Assembly (NCBI RefSeq): GCF_016403105.1
Contig: NZ_CP046155.1
Location: 434,001 to 498,000 of the forward strand
DNA: 64,000 nt
Source of the DNA: Leptolyngbya sp. BL0902
GTDB lineage: Bacteria > Cyanobacteriota > Cyanobacteriia > Phormidesmidales > Phormidesmidaceae
Direction: 5' to 3'
The notes under the pieces are model-generated. The model did no database searches, had not been told where the DNA came from, and saw nothing but the letters and a program-made list of their open reading frames with translations. This document shows positions 24,734 through 33,735 of this stretch, piece after piece (the stretch's first letter is position 1; every line of letters begins with the position of its first letter). The translations under genes were made by a program, and so were the position numbers.

Positions 24734-25033
24734 ATGCTCAGCGCCGCCCACCTCGAACAAGCCCTCCTCGACCACCTACGCCAACTCCCCACCGAAAAGC
24801 AGCAAGAAGTCCTCGACTTTGCCGAATTTCTGAGACAAAAAGTTTCGTCACCTCCGGCACTCCCCGCTAAACCATCCCTGCAACAGTTGGCCCGTCTGCC
24901 CCTATCCCAGCGGCACCAGGCGCTAGAACCGTTCGTCACCGAAACCGCTAAAGACTTCAGAGATGATCCCGAACTCACCGAGTTTGCCGCCCTAGATAGC
25001 GAAGACTGGGAGTTTCCCGATGATGAACCCTAA
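24734..25033 (+). CDS. DUF2281-type antitoxin of MazF
   Basis: 99 residues. The N-terminal LEQALLDHLRQLPTEKQQEV followed by LDFAEFLRQKV is the DUF2281 signature; a proline-rich linker and an acidic tail (DSEDWEFPDDEP) follow. It overlaps the MazF-like toxin gene by 14 bp. The DNA is more GC-rich than the rest of the island, which suggests a different origin or longer residence. Confidence 0.82.
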   Translation: MLSAAHLEQALLDHLRQLPTEKQQEVLDFAEFLRQKVSSPPALPAKPSLQQLARLPLSQRHQALEPFVTETAKDFRDDPELTEFAALDSEDWEFPDDEP

Positions 25034-25379
25034 CTGTGGCGAAATCTGGTTGGTAGACCTCGACCCCACTCGTGGCCAAGAAATTCAGAAAACTCGACCT
25101 GTAGTCGTCATCAGCACCGATCTATTTGCCCCGCTTCCCCTTCGCATTATCATCCCTATCACCAGTTGGCAAGATAGATTTGATCACCGCCCCTTCATGG
25201 TCAAGTTAATCGCTACTAAAACCAACGGACTCGCTAGAGACTCCGCCGCCAACGTCTTACAAATTCGTAGCTTATCTACCCAGCGCTTCGTCAAATGTCT
25301 AGGACAAATAGAGCCAGAGTCCATGACTGAAATCCTCGCCGGATTAGTGATCTGTGTTGATTACGAAGGAAATCCTTAA
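25020..25379 (+). CDS. mazF: MazF/PemK-type endoribonuclease toxin
   Basis: 119 residues. GEIWLVDLDPTRGQEIQKTR followed by PVVVISTD is the classic PemK/MazF opening with the catalytic arginine and later threonine/serine region (IIIPITSW). The C-terminus CLGQIEPESMTEI is typical. It would cut mRNA at short sequence motifs unless bound by the overlapping DUF2281 protein. Two ATG codons in a row (25020 and 25023) make the exact start ambiguous. Confidence 0.92.
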   Translation: MMNPNCGEIWLVDLDPTRGQEIQKTRPVVVISTDLFAPLPLRIIIPITSWQDRFDHRPFMVKLIATKTNGLARDSAANVLQIRSLSTQRFVKCLGQIEPESMTEILAGLVICVDYEGNP

Positions 25380-25541
25380 CAGCCGCCATTAGCAGTAGCC
25401 CTGCTACCCAAAGTATTTTTTAATTTGTTGATTATTCGATGAATTAGTAGTGATAATTAGGCGGAGCTGTAATGGATTAAAGGATTAAGTGCCTACCCAT
25501 AAAATAGGCATAATAGAGGAAAGAGAGACCTTAAAAAGAAT
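25380..25541. other. Spacer with degenerate leader palindrome
   Basis: It holds TGCCTACCCATAAAATAGGCA at 25490-25510, split here only by its loop: outer arms TGCCTA and TAGGCA. The inner 15 bp (25495-25509) match the ACCTAT-AAA-ATAGGT operator with two changes. AGAGGAAAGAGAG before the Uma2 start resembles the leader ribosome-binding site. Confidence 0.5.
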
Positions 25542-25754
25542 ATGATACAAACACTTGAGCAATGCACCTATACCCATGAAGAATACCTAGAATTTGAACT
25601 GGCTTCAGAAGAACGCCATGAGTATGTAAACGGAGAAATTTACCTCATTACTGGAGGTACACCTAACCATAATGAAATAGCCATCAACCTAGCCGCCTTA
25701 CTGAAATCTGCTTTGCGAGGCAAGCCCTACCGAATTTTCGGAGCCGATCAGTAG
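25542..25754 (+). pseudogene. Uma2 (DUF820) endonuclease-like gene, truncated
   Basis: The frame covers the first 70 residues of a Uma2 family protein (YTHEEYLEFELASEERHEYV, NGEIYLITGGTPNHNEIAI). It stops after RIFGADQ, exactly where the family continues with a conserved D-x-R-hydrophobic segment. Normal length is about 190 residues, so the catalytic PD-(D/E)XK core is lost. The break coincides with the start of the IS1-type remnant. Confidence 0.85.
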
Positions 25755-25965
25755 TGCCTACCGTCGCCGACAAAACCTCTATGCCAAGACCACCGAGGGC
25801 TTGCAGCGAAGTTTGGACGTTCAGCGGTTGATCCATAATTGGGTACGCCCCCACTGGGGACTTCAGGGGAAGACCACTCCTGCGATGGCTATGGGCTTCA
25901 CACCCCGCCCCATCTCGATGGCTGAGCTTTTGAATTCCAGGGGCTTTGAAACCCTCCTACTTTAA
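25753..25965 (+). pseudogene. IS1-type transposase C-terminal remnant
   Basis: Without a start, the frame SAYRRRQNLYAKTTEGLQRS, then LDVQRLIHNWVRPHWGL and AMAMGFTPRPISMAELLNSR, is the C-terminal 70 residues of a cyanobacterial IS1-like transposase. The stop at 25963 is probably the natural one. It abuts the broken Uma2 gene, which indicates an IS insertion followed by deletion of most of both genes. It marks the right edge of the AT-rich island. Confidence 0.8.
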
Positions 25966-26067
25966 CGAACCAGTGCCCGAAAGTAGGCCCAGGAAACGGT
26001 AGACGGATTGATTTCAACTTTGGCCATAGCTAAGGCCAAGGGTAGGCAGTGCCTTAGAGCGAATACC

Positions 26068-26976
26068 CTAGGGCATCACGGCAGGCTGGGAGCTCACCCA
26101 CAGGATGGATTTCACGGGACGCTGCACCCATTCCCCCGCTGAGTTGAGGCGTCCGTAGTGAGTTATGCCATCAACTCTCAGGGTAGACGAACTACCGCCA
26201 TCGAGGTTTAGGGCTTGTACAACGCCCCGTTCAGCCATTAGGGTGGCCAAGTCGGGTAAACTCAGCCCCGACGGCGATACTCCTGGCACTTGAGCCACCA
26301 TCACCAACACGATGGCTCCATCGGCAGTTAACCCTAGGGCGGATCGGGCGTTGGTAGCTTGGCTACCGATGGCATCGCGGCCTGTGGCGGGGTCGAGGAA
26401 GCCTTCTGCGATGGCAGTGCTGTGGGGCAGAAGTTGAGGGCCAGCGCCTACAGATTCCGCTAGGAGACAGCCCACTGGTGCAGGATCTTGGTGGAAGCTA
26501 ATGGCATAGCGAGGCCAGCCATCGCAGGTATAGCGGCGGAATTCTGAGCGGTTGAGGATTTGATCGAGATAGCTGGCTAGGTCTGGGTTGTCCATCAGAC
26601 GAGGGTTTTGGCGCGGATTGGCCTCTAGCTCGCCGTTGATGACTACGGCGGATGTAGTGAGGCCATTGTTAGGGTCAAAGAAGCCCGCATTGAGGGCCAC
26701 CGCACAGCCTTCGGTGCCACAGACGCCGTCGGCCATGGCTTCTACAGGGGTGAGGGTGTCGGCCACGGCTACCCTCACCGGATAGCGCACCGGGTCGGGA
26801 ATTGTGACCCAATGCACGGTGGCCGAGGGTAGGGCTAGGGTTTCGTAGATTGGAGGCTGGGGGAGGGATGGCGGCGCAGGCAAAGATGCGTCCGTTGACC
26901 CCGCTGTGGGGATCGGGCTACAGGCGACGCATCCCCAGGCAGCAAGGCCAAAGCTCCATGGTTGGATTCTCATCAT
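26068..26976 (-). CDS. NAGPA-domain (phosphodiester glycosidase-like) lipoprotein
   Basis: 302 residues with an N-terminal export signal ending in cysteines (AAWGCVACSPIP), so probably a lipoprotein. The rest matches the NAGPA/DUF2233 family: VALNAGFFDPNNGLTTSAVV, ARSALGLTADG, QALNLDGGSSSTL. In animals this domain removes GlcNAc from phosphodiesters; bacterial relatives act on wall or surface glycopolymers or are uncharacterised. It stands alone, on the opposite strand to the island, 100 bp from the transposase remnant. Confidence 0.85.
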   Translation of the reverse strand: MMRIQPWSFGLAAWGCVACSPIPTAGSTDASLPAPPSLPQPPIYETLALPSATVHWVTIPDPVRYPVRVAVADTLTPVEAMADGVCGTEGCAVALNAGFFDPNNGLTTSAVVINGELEANPRQNPRLMDNPDLASYLDQILNRSEFRRYTCDGWPRYAISFHQDPAPVGCLLAESVGAGPQLLPHSTAIAEGFLDPATGRDAIGSQATNARSALGLTADGAIVLVMVAQVPGVSPSGLSLPDLATLMAERGVVQALNLDGGSSSTLRVDGITHYGRLNSAGEWVQRPVKSILWVSSQPAVMP

Positions 26977-27169
26977 CGCTGTTCCTCAATCGTCGCATCT
27001 ACTGTCCCACGCTAGCCTCAGTTGTTGATAGATTCAATAGCCCGTGCCCTGTGCAGCCCCAGTCCTAGATTGTGCTGAATCTAAAAAAACAACGGGAAGA
27101 CGGTGAGCTTCTGCGGCTATCTTGGGAACACTGAGGGAAATGCCTTCGGGGCATTATCTTCAATCCATC

Positions 27170-27598
27170 ATGTGGCAACCGTTGAGAAACTTTGTTAGCA
27201 GCATCACCACCTATGGGCTGCTCAGTCCAGATCAGGCGATGCGGGAGCAAGTCAACCAATGGCTCTCCTCGCGCCCCTGCCTGACCTGTGAAGACTGGTT
27301 CTGCCGTCACTGGGCTAGCCCATCTCTCGGTACGCCAAAAGCGTTGGTCGAATTCATCTATGATCGTTTGTCTGCCTACAGCGGCCTCTGCGTGGGCCGG
27401 ATTCATCCCACGGATCGCCTGTTGGAAGATCTCCACTTCCCGGCGGTCTGCTGGTTTGATTGGGGCCTCACCCTCTGCGACGATTTCTATCACGCCTTTG
27501 ACGTTGACATCCTCGACTACTTCGACGAAACCCAGCTAGTAACCTGTGGGGATCTGGTCGCCTTCCTCCAGGGCTACCTTACCCCCCACCCCACCTAA
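27170..27598 (+). CDS. Acyl-carrier-protein-like protein of unknown function
   Basis: About 142 residues from ATG 27170; an ATG 48 bp upstream is also in frame. The C-terminal two thirds (ALVEFIYDRLSAYSGLCVGR, IHPTDRLLEDLHF, DDFYHAFDVDILDYF, TCGDLVAFLQ) have the helix pattern of an acyl carrier protein of the DUF1493 kind. The usual D-S-L phosphopantetheine site is replaced by a tryptophan-rich WFDWGL segment, so it is unlikely to carry an acyl group. A Cys pair (CLTCEDWFCRHW) lies in the N-terminal part. It converges on clpC. The fold call is tentative. Confidence 0.6.
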   Translation: MWQPLRNFVSSITTYGLLSPDQAMREQVNQWLSSRPCLTCEDWFCRHWASPSLGTPKALVEFIYDRLSAYSGLCVGRIHPTDRLLEDLHFPAVCWFDWGLTLCDDFYHAFDVDILDYFDETQLVTCGDLVAFLQGYLTPHPT

Positions 27599-27656
27599 CC
27601 TGCGGCACCATCGCTCCGTCCCCGCCCACCACGGGGTGAGAACAGACAACACTAAA

Positions 27657-27696
27657 AATGAGGACACAGGGGAGATCACCCACCCGTGCCCTCATT
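27657..27696. terminator. Hairpin between the ACP-like gene and clpC
   Basis: AATGAGGACACAGGG pairs with CCCGTGCCCTCATT with one or two mismatches. It sits between convergent genes, so it can serve either strand. Confidence 0.65.
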
Positions 27697-27718
27697 CAAT
27701 TTGCGGTTCGGGCGCTGT

Positions 27719-30217
27719 CTAGTGATTGGAGCCCACTAGAGCGGCCTGTTGGGCAGGCGTGACCACGGGGTTGCCCTCGCTGTCCACATCCAGCAGTACC
27801 TTGTCGCCTTCCTCCAGGGTTCCAGCCAGGATCGCTTCGGCCAGGGTGTCTTCCACTAGGCGGGCGATGGCGCGGCGCATGGGACGAGCCCCGTAGCGCT
27901 GGTCGTAACCCGACTGGGCCAGTTTTTCCCGGAAAGCATCGGACAGTGTCACCTGCATTTGGCGGTCGGCGAGGCGCTTGTTCACCTGATCCAGCATCAG
28001 ATCGGCGATTTGGTTCACCTCGTCGCGGCTGAGCTGGCGGAAGACGATGATCTCGTCGAGGCGGTTCAGCAGTTCCGGGCGGAAGTACTGCTTCATTTCC
28101 TCATTCACCAGGTTGCGGATGTTGTTGTACTGGCTGTTGGCGGCGTCGGTGGCCATATCGAAACCGAGGCTGCTGCCGCCCTTTTCGATCACCTGGGAGC
28201 CGATGTTGGAGGTGAGGATGATCAGGGTGTTTTTGAAGCTGACGGTGCGGCCCTTGGCGTCGGACAGAATGCCGTCATCGAGCACCTGCAACAACAGGTT
28301 GAACACGTCGGGGTGCGCTTTCTCGATTTCGTCCATCAGGATGACGGTGTAGGGCTTGCGGCGCACGGCTTCGGTGAGTTGGCCCCCTTCGTCGTAGCCC
28401 ACAAAGCCCGGAGGAGAGCCGATCAGCTTGGAGACCGTGTGGCTTTCCATGTATTCCGACATATCCAGGCGGATCATCGCCTCTTCGGAGCCAAACAGGG
28501 CCACGGCGAGGGCTTTGGAGAGTTCGGTTTTGCCGACCCCGGTTGGCCCCGCAAACACCAGGCTGGCGATGGGACGGTCGGCACTGGACAGCCCAGACCG
28601 CGCCCGACGGATGGCCTTGGCGGCGGCAACCACCGCTTCGTGCTGGCCCACCACCCGCTCGTGGAGGATGTCTTCCATGTGGATCAGGCGCACCGCTTCG
28701 GTTTCGGTCATGCGGTTGACGGGGATGCCCGTCCAGGCGGCGACCACGTTGGCGATGCTTTCCTCATCCACCACGGGCAGGGCCGCAGGCATAGTCTGGG
28801 ACACGGCGGCGGCGGCTTCGGCGTATTCGGGCACCTCGGCCTGGATTTGGGTCAAAAGCTCCTGGCGCTCGGTTTGCAGCGCCTTGGCTTTGCCAAAGTC
28901 CTGTAGCTCGATGGCTTCATCTAGGTCTTTGTTCACCTGGCGGAGTTGCTGCTTCAGTTCCTTGGAGGGGTATTTGGGGGCCAGCCGCAGCTTCACCTGG
29001 GAGCCCGCTTCATCGATCAGGTCGATGGCCTTGTCGGGCAGGTGACGGTCAGAAATATAGCGGTCGGACAGCTTGGCAGCCGCTTCAATGGCCTCGTCGG
29101 TGATGGTGACTTGGTGGAACTGCTCGTAGCGGCTGCGGATGCCCTGGAGGATTTCGATGGTTTCGGGCACCGAGGGCGGGCTGATGGTGACGGGCTGGAA
29201 GCGACGCTCTAGGGCCGCATCCCGCTCGATGTATTTGCGGAACTCGTCCAGGGTGGTGGCCCCGATGCACTGCATTTCCCCACGGGCAAGGGCGGGCTTG
29301 AGGAGGTTGGCGGCGTCCATGCCCCCTTCTAGGGAACCCGCCCCAATCAGGGTGTGAATTTCGTCGATCACCAGCACCACGTCGGGATCCTGGCGCACTT
29401 CTTCCACCAGTTGGGTGAGGCGTTCTTCAAAGTCTCCCCGGAAGCGAGTTCCGGCCACCATGGAGCCCATATCGAGGCTAATGACGCGCTTGGTCAGCAG
29501 GGCTTCGGGCACGTCTTGGTTCACGATGCGCTGGGCCAATCCTTCGGCGATGGCGGTTTTGCCCACCCCCGGTTCACCCACCAGGATGGGGTTATTTTTG
29601 GTGCGCCGACCGAGGATTTGCACCACCCGCTCAATTTCCTTGGCCCGACCCACCACGGGGTCAATTTTGCCCTGGGCGGCGAGGGCCGTGAGGTCGTTGC
29701 CAAATTCCGAGAGAATTTTGCCTTTCTTGCGGTTGTCCTCCCGGTCGCGATCCCGGCCACCCCGGCCCGCAGGCATGGAGGCCACTTCGCCCAGTTCTTG
29801 GATCACCCGTGTCCGCACCTTGCCCGGATCCACCCCCAGGTTGCTGATCACCCGATAGGCGACGCTTTCGGTGTTTTGGGTGAGGCTGAGCAGCAGGTGT
29901 TCCGGTTCGATGTAGGCGGCATCCATCTTGCGGGCCTCCTGAAAGGCTTGCTCAAAGACCTGCTTGACCTTGGGGGTGAAGGGAATTTCTGGCGGTACGC
30001 TGCCGCTGCCCCGACCAATGATGGCTTCGACTTCGGTGCGGGCATCGTCGAGGGTGATGCCAAAGTCGTTCAGCACACGGGCCGAAATCGTGTTCTCTTC
30101 CTTAATGAGCCCCAACAAAAGCTGCTCGGTGCCTACAAAGTTGTGGCGCAGGCGACGGGCCTCCTCCTGAGCCTTCATGATGACCGCAATGGCAGTGTTC
30201 GTAAAATGTTCAAACAT
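27719..30217 (-). CDS. clpC: ClpC, AAA+ unfoldase of the Clp protease
   Basis: 832 residues. Two Clp-N repeats (1-145), a first AAA+ module with Walker A GEPGVGKT (214-221) and [13 protein letters not shown], a middle coiled-coil region (about 405-470), a second AAA+ module with GPTGVGKT (near 550), and a C-terminal ClpB/C D2-small domain. The middle domain is short, which separates ClpC from ClpB, and [20 protein letters not shown] is diagnostic. It unfolds substrates for ClpP proteases and is essential in cyanobacteria. It stands alone with a 646-bp upstream spacer. Confidence 0.97.
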   Translation of the reverse strand: MFEHFTNTAIAVIMKAQEEARRLRHNFVGTEQLLLGLIKEENTISARVLNDFGITLDDARTEVEAIIGRGSGSVPPEIPFTPKVKQVFEQAFQEARKMDAAYIEPEHLLLSLTQNTESVAYRVISNLGVDPGKVRTRVIQELGEVASMPAGRGGRDRDREDNRKKGKILSEFGNDLTALAAQGKIDPVVGRAKEIERVVQILGRRTKNNPILVGEPGVGKTAIAEGLAQRIVNQDVPEALLTKRVISLDMGSMVAGTRFRGDFEERLTQLVEEVRQDPDVVLVIDEIHTLIGAGSLEGGMDAANLLKPALARGEMQCIGATTLDEFRKYIERDAALERRFQPVTISPPSVPETIEILQGIRSRYEQFHQVTITDEAIEAAAKLSDRYISDRHLPDKAIDLIDEAGSQVKLRLAPKYPSKELKQQLRQVNKDLDEAIELQDFGKAKALQTERQELLTQIQAEVPEYAEAAAAVSQTMPAALPVVDEESIANVVAAWTGIPVNRMTETEAVRLIHMEDILHERVVGQHEAVVAAAKAIRRARSGLSSADRPIASLVFAGPTGVGKTELSKALAVALFGSEEAMIRLDMSEYMESHTVSKLIGSPPGFVGYDEGGQLTEAVRRKPYTVILMDEIEKAHPDVFNLLLQVLDDGILSDAKGRTVSFKNTLIILTSNIGSQVIEKGGSSLGFDMATDAANSQYNNIRNLVNEEMKQYFRPELLNRLDEIIVFRQLSRDEVNQIADLMLDQVNKRLADRQMQVTLSDAFREKLAQSGYDQRYGARPMRRAIARLVEDTLAEAILAGTLEEGDKVLLDVDSEGNPVVTPAQQAALVGSNH

Positions 30218-30863
30218 GGCAACCTAGGGATTCAGGGCGGTGAGGAACGGGGAAGGCTGGAGCAGGCAAGGCCACCGAGGGATGGCATCAGCGCCAGCAT
30301 GGACGACAGCAAGGCAACGGTGAAGCGGGATCAACCCAATGCCTTAGTAATACTTTACGTAACCATACCCTCCAGTGAAGGTGAGGAGAACCGTCGCTCT
30401 AGGTGGGTAATTTTCGATACTTACCATAGACCTAGCGTTGGAATGACGCCGAGTAAGGGCGAACTATGGCCATCTACGCAGCGGATCGATCCGGGAAGCC
30501 CAAGGCGGATGTTTCGCTCGTTAGCTACGACCGTCGGAGGCTGGGCTTCGGCCACGATGCAAATATTTTTCCTTAGAAATTTATTTACATTGCTTAATAC
30601 AAGTTTAGCGGGTCATAGACCGTTGTGCAAATCCGCAGAACCCGCTTGAATCAAGGCTAAATTAGGGAAAAAACAGCAAGAATAGAGCGGTATTGGGAGC
30701 CTAGCCCGCAAAACAGGGGCAGAGCTAATCCCAGGGTCAATGAACCCGTTTCAAGAAATGCAAGGTTCTGTTGAGGAAGGTGGTTAGATTTGTCAGGGCA
30801 GCGTAACACTAGGGGTATAGCGCTCTGCGCTCCACACTCGTTAGGTCATGGAAGTGAAACGGT
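30218..30863. other. Long spacer upstream of clpC and the Nif11-like gene
   Basis: No convincing gene in 646 bp. It must hold the clpC promoter (minus strand) and the Nif11-gene promoter (plus strand). An AT-rich patch around 30559-30605 (TTTACATTGCTTAATAC) is promoter-like. A 7-bp perfect stem AGCGGGT/ACCCGCT encloses about 23 bases near 30606-30642. An untranslated leader or a small RNA is possible but not shown. Confidence 0.45.
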
Positions 30864-31151
30864 ATGTCCAAAGAAAATGCGCTCTCGTTTCTCCAGCAAG
30901 CCGCTGCGGATCCTGAACTCAAAAGCCAGGTGCAAGGGGCCGAACAGGCCAGTGATTTAATCAACCTGGGGGAAACCCAGGGCTATGCGTTTTCGCCGGA
31001 TCATGTGCGTGAAGCCATCCCCGAACTAAAGGCTCAGCGGAGCTTCTTTGGGGATTTGGTCGAGGCCATTCTGGAGCTGTTCAGCCCCAACCACGATAAC
31101 TATCCCGCCACCGGAGTACAACCCTTCAGTGGCGATGCCCCACACCGCTAG
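30864..31151 (+). CDS. Nif11-like domain protein, orphan
   Basis: 95 residues. The first 65 (MSKENALSFLQQAAADPELK, SDLINLGETQGYAFSPDHV) are a Nif11/N-terminal leader domain, known from nif clusters and from leader peptides of cyanobacterial ribosomal peptides. The C-terminal 30 residues (ELFSPNHDNYPATGVQPF) have no double-glycine cleavage motif and no Cys/Ser-rich core, and no modification enzyme is near. It is therefore more likely a stand-alone Nif11 protein than a peptide precursor. Confidence 0.8.
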   Translation: MSKENALSFLQQAAADPELKSQVQGAEQASDLINLGETQGYAFSPDHVREAIPELKAQRSFFGDLVEAILELFSPNHDNYPATGVQPFSGDAPHR

Positions 31152-31328
31152 GGCCAGCGCTGAGGATTAGGCCGTTTGCCCTGCTTGCGGGGGTATAGGG
31201 CCGCGATTCAGTCAGCCTTGCTGGCCCAGGAGATTGCCGCCCTTGGCCTAGCCTCAACCATCCCTCCACCGGGCCGTCATCGTGATGGTTCGGTGGAGGA
31301 TGATCGGGAAGTTTGGGCAGGCAAAGCT

Positions 31329-31607
31329 CTAGCTACCGTAGAAATAGGCGATTTCCTTGGGCTTGAGGGGCGCAAATTCGGCCTCTTCCAGCATTTGGTT
31401 GAGGTCGTCTTGGCTGTAGTGCTTGGCCCCAATCCGCACGATCCGCGACCGCATGGAGTTGATGACGCCGCTGCGTTGGCGCTGGGCTTCCTTGGCCATC
31501 ACGGTGTTGTAGAGATCCAGTTTGGCGGCGGGGATGGGGCTACCATCGAGATCGATGCCCTGGGCAATGGCGGCATCAACGGCATCAGCTCCGGTGGTTT
31601 GAGACAT
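31329..31607 (-). CDS. Conserved small protein of unknown function
   Basis: 92 residues from the ATG at 31607, which has AAGGAG 10-15 bases upstream; the frame is open further upstream but without support. The protein (MSQTTGADAVDAAIAQGIDL, RSRIVRIGAKHYSQDDLNQM, PLKPKEIAYFYGS) is soluble, helical and charged. It looks like a conserved cyanobacterial protein, but I cannot name it. It is convergent with the Nif11-like gene and divergent from the inositol-phosphatase-family gene. Confidence 0.7.
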   Translation of the reverse strand: MSQTTGADAVDAAIAQGIDLDGSPIPAAKLDLYNTVMAKEAQRQRSGVINSMRSRIVRIGAKHYSQDDLNQMLEEAEFAPLKPKEIAYFYGS

Positions 31608-31845
31608 AGCGATAGCGCTCCTTAGGATAATAAAACGACGACACCAAGGCTGGAAAACCTCCGCTGCCCCGGCACCGTCTAGGCTGTCCCTAGATCCTAT
31701 CAAATCGTGGAACCTCTACAGATTGATGGATTTCTATGGATGGCAACCCACCAGGGCGCAGACGAATGGACTCTAGGCCCAACGAAATGGGGGGCGGCGG
31801 CTCAGGCTACACTAGGGGACGCACCGATGATCAGGTTTTGCGGCT

Positions 31846-32718
31846 ATGTCCAGCCATCCCACGCCCCGACAGATCCTAGCCACGCTGTTGCCCTACCTCA
31901 AAACGGCGGGGGCCTATGCCCAGCAAATTCAGGCCAAAATTCAAGCCCAGCCGGACAAAGCCGACAAGGGAGACAACTTCTTCGCCTCGGCCCTCAGCGA
32001 TGCGGATTTGTCGATCCAAACCATGATGGAGGTGGTGCTGTTGGGGCTGTTTCCCCAGGTGCGCTTCTTTGGCGAGGAATACGAGCAAACCTACAACACC
32101 AAGTATTTTCGGGCCATTGACCTAGGGGAACCGGGGGACTATCTGATCACCCTTGACCCCATCGACGGCACCCAGTTTTATCTGGATGGCCACTCCAACT
32201 ATCAGGTCATCCTGGGGATTCTTAACGCGGACGAGTACGAAGCCGCCATTGCCATTACCCCCGGACGGGACTGCTACTACTACGCCCTGCGCGGGGAAGG
32301 CACCTTTAAGGGTCGCCTAGCCGACAGCCTAGAGGACTGCCAGCGCATCACCGTGAACAACCCCACCCCAGCGATTTGCCTGGGCTGGCAAATGGGCGAT
32401 TTGGTGCCCCACCTCAGCGACCGCTACCGCGTCTTTCATACCAAGGCTGATTACTCGAAAACCCAGCCCATCCCCAACTTCAACGGCCTGCTCAGCGGCG
32501 ATTTAGCTGGAGCGGTGCTGGCCAGGGGGCAATTCATCGACGGTGCCGCCCTCGCCTTTATGGCCCAGGAAATGGGGCACATCGTCACCACCTTTACGGG
32601 CGATCCGCCGCCGCCCCTCCATGCCTGCGACCCCTACCAGCGCCCCGGCATGATCGTGGCCGCCAATGCCGCCATTCATGCTGACCTACTGGCGGCGTTG
32701 GCCCAACTTAAACCCTAA
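31846..32718 (+). CDS. Inositol monophosphatase/CysQ-family sugar or nucleotide phosphatase
   Basis: 290 residues. The metal-binding signatures are FFGEE (near residue 76), LDPIDGTQFYLDG (near 102-115) and the C-terminal FIDGAALAFMAQEMGHIV, which replaces the usual W-D-x-A-A. It is a Mg2+-dependent phosphatase of the IMPase/FBPase superfamily. The substrate (3'-phosphoadenosine phosphate, inositol phosphate or another) cannot be read from the sequence. Its last 11 bp overlap the end of the convergent D27-like gene. Confidence 0.85.
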   Translation: MSSHPTPRQILATLLPYLKTAGAYAQQIQAKIQAQPDKADKGDNFFASALSDADLSIQTMMEVVLLGLFPQVRFFGEEYEQTYNTKYFRAIDLGEPGDYLITLDPIDGTQFYLDGHSNYQVILGILNADEYEAAIAITPGRDCYYYALRGEGTFKGRLADSLEDCQRITVNNPTPAICLGWQMGDLVPHLSDRYRVFHTKADYSKTQPIPNFNGLLSGDLAGAVLARGQFIDGAALAFMAQEMGHIVTTFTGDPPPPLHACDPYQRPGMIVAANAAIHADLLAALAQLKP

Positions 32719-33457
32719 CTTTGGGGCAGGGGCGCGGCTCTGGCGGGGCCAGTTCGCAGCGCTGCACTAGGCAGGGTTGTTGATAGGCGTCCTCGGTTTC
32801 TAGGGGTGGGGGCGCTTGGCCAAACACCATCTCGCAGCTAAAGTCTTCAAAATTGGGCGTCATGGTCAGGGGAATGCCGAAATCCTCGGTAAAGAACCGC
32901 TGGGTGGGTTGTTTACACAGATTGACGCACAACCCCACGCACTGGCTTTCCTCCAGATAGCGGCATTTTTTGATGTGGACGCCGCTGCGCTGCTGTCGCC
33001 GGGTGCCATCCTCTGCCGTAACCTCCACCTCCGTGACCTCGCAGGGGCCAACCAGCCATTCAAACAACTGGGTGGCAAACCAGGCGTTGAGCTCACACAC
33101 CAGTCGGGTGGGGGAAAACAGCGTGCGAATCAGCCACAGCACCGGAGCTGGCACCAAGGAACGCAGCACCACCGCCACCAAAGCCTGCTGTTCGGCGGCA
33201 TTGCGCCCCTGCACAATTTGCTTAGAAAGCGACACAAACCCGGCATAGCCCTGGCCCACATCCCGCTGCCCCAGAGCGTTGGCCATCTTGCGCCGAAACA
33301 GCCAGATAAACAGGCGATCTAGGCGGCTATCGTGGTAAACCGTCTTCTCGGTGAGGACAGCGTCCGTGGGGCCAAGGCGAGGGGTGGAGGGCGATGGCAT
33401 AGCAAACCATTGGGCGACTTCATCTAGGGTAATCGCTGATGCCTCGGTAATGGCCAA
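32708..33457 (-). CDS. D27-like DUF4033 protein (carotene isomerase family)
   Basis: 249 residues. The C-terminal DUF4033 domain has the cysteine cluster C165, C173, C177, C181 (KCRYLEESQCVGLCVNLCKQ) and NFEDFSCEMVFGQAPP with C208, as in plant DWARF27, an iron-containing beta-carotene 9-cis/trans isomerase acting before strigolactone synthesis. Cyanobacterial homologues are probably carotenoid isomerases, but their product is not established. It overlaps the end of the phosphatase gene by 11 bp in convergent orientation. Confidence 0.88.
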   Translation of the reverse strand: MAITEASAITLDEVAQWFAMPSPSTPRLGPTDAVLTEKTVYHDSRLDRLFIWLFRRKMANALGQRDVGQGYAGFVSLSKQIVQGRNAAEQQALVAVVLRSLVPAPVLWLIRTLFSPTRLVCELNAWFATQLFEWLVGPCEVTEVEVTAEDGTRRQQRSGVHIKKCRYLEESQCVGLCVNLCKQPTQRFFTEDFGIPLTMTPNFEDFSCEMVFGQAPPPLETEDAYQQPCLVQRCELAPPEPRPCPKVRV

Positions 33458-33556
33458 TGTCGCCTAGATTTTCCCTCACCGCCAAACGTTAGGGCTAGGT
33501 GGCCTTGACCTGCACAGACTCAGTAGACTACCAACGTTCTCTTTTGATGCGATCCA

Positions 33557-33601
33557 GCCCTTACCCTAAATCCCTCTCCCAACTTGGGAGCGGGACTTTG
33601 A
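33557..33601. repeat. Interspersed palindrome, left half only
   Basis: CCCTTACCCTAAATCCCTCT and CCCAACTTGGGAGCGGGACTTTGA: the left hairpin of the element seen in full at 5484-5580. It is intergenic between psb32 and the D27-like gene. Confidence 0.8.
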
Positions 33602-33620
33602 GCCGCTCTAGCTAAAACAA

Positions 33621-33651
33621 AGCGGTGAATGCCGCACAAGCACTCACCGCT
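33621..33651 (-). terminator. Terminator-like hairpin after psb32
   Basis: Perfect 8-bp stem AGCGGTGA/TCACCGCT. On the minus strand it is followed by TTTGTTTTAG, fitting termination of the psb32 transcript. Confidence 0.7.
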
Positions 33652-33735
33652 AAGAAGGTTTTAGGAAGGATTAGTGTAGCCAAGCTATTGCGGCTATCGC
33701 GGCAGGCCAGGTACCTACTCTACGCAGCCAGAAGC

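Noticed and set aside
27959-28906. A 315-codon plus-strand open frame
   Set aside because: Antisense shadow of the ClpC second AAA+ domain with no motif of its own.
29354-30649. A 431-codon plus-strand open frame
   Set aside because: It is the antisense shadow of clpC extended into the spacer; composition is His/Gly-rich as in other shadows of GC-rich genes.
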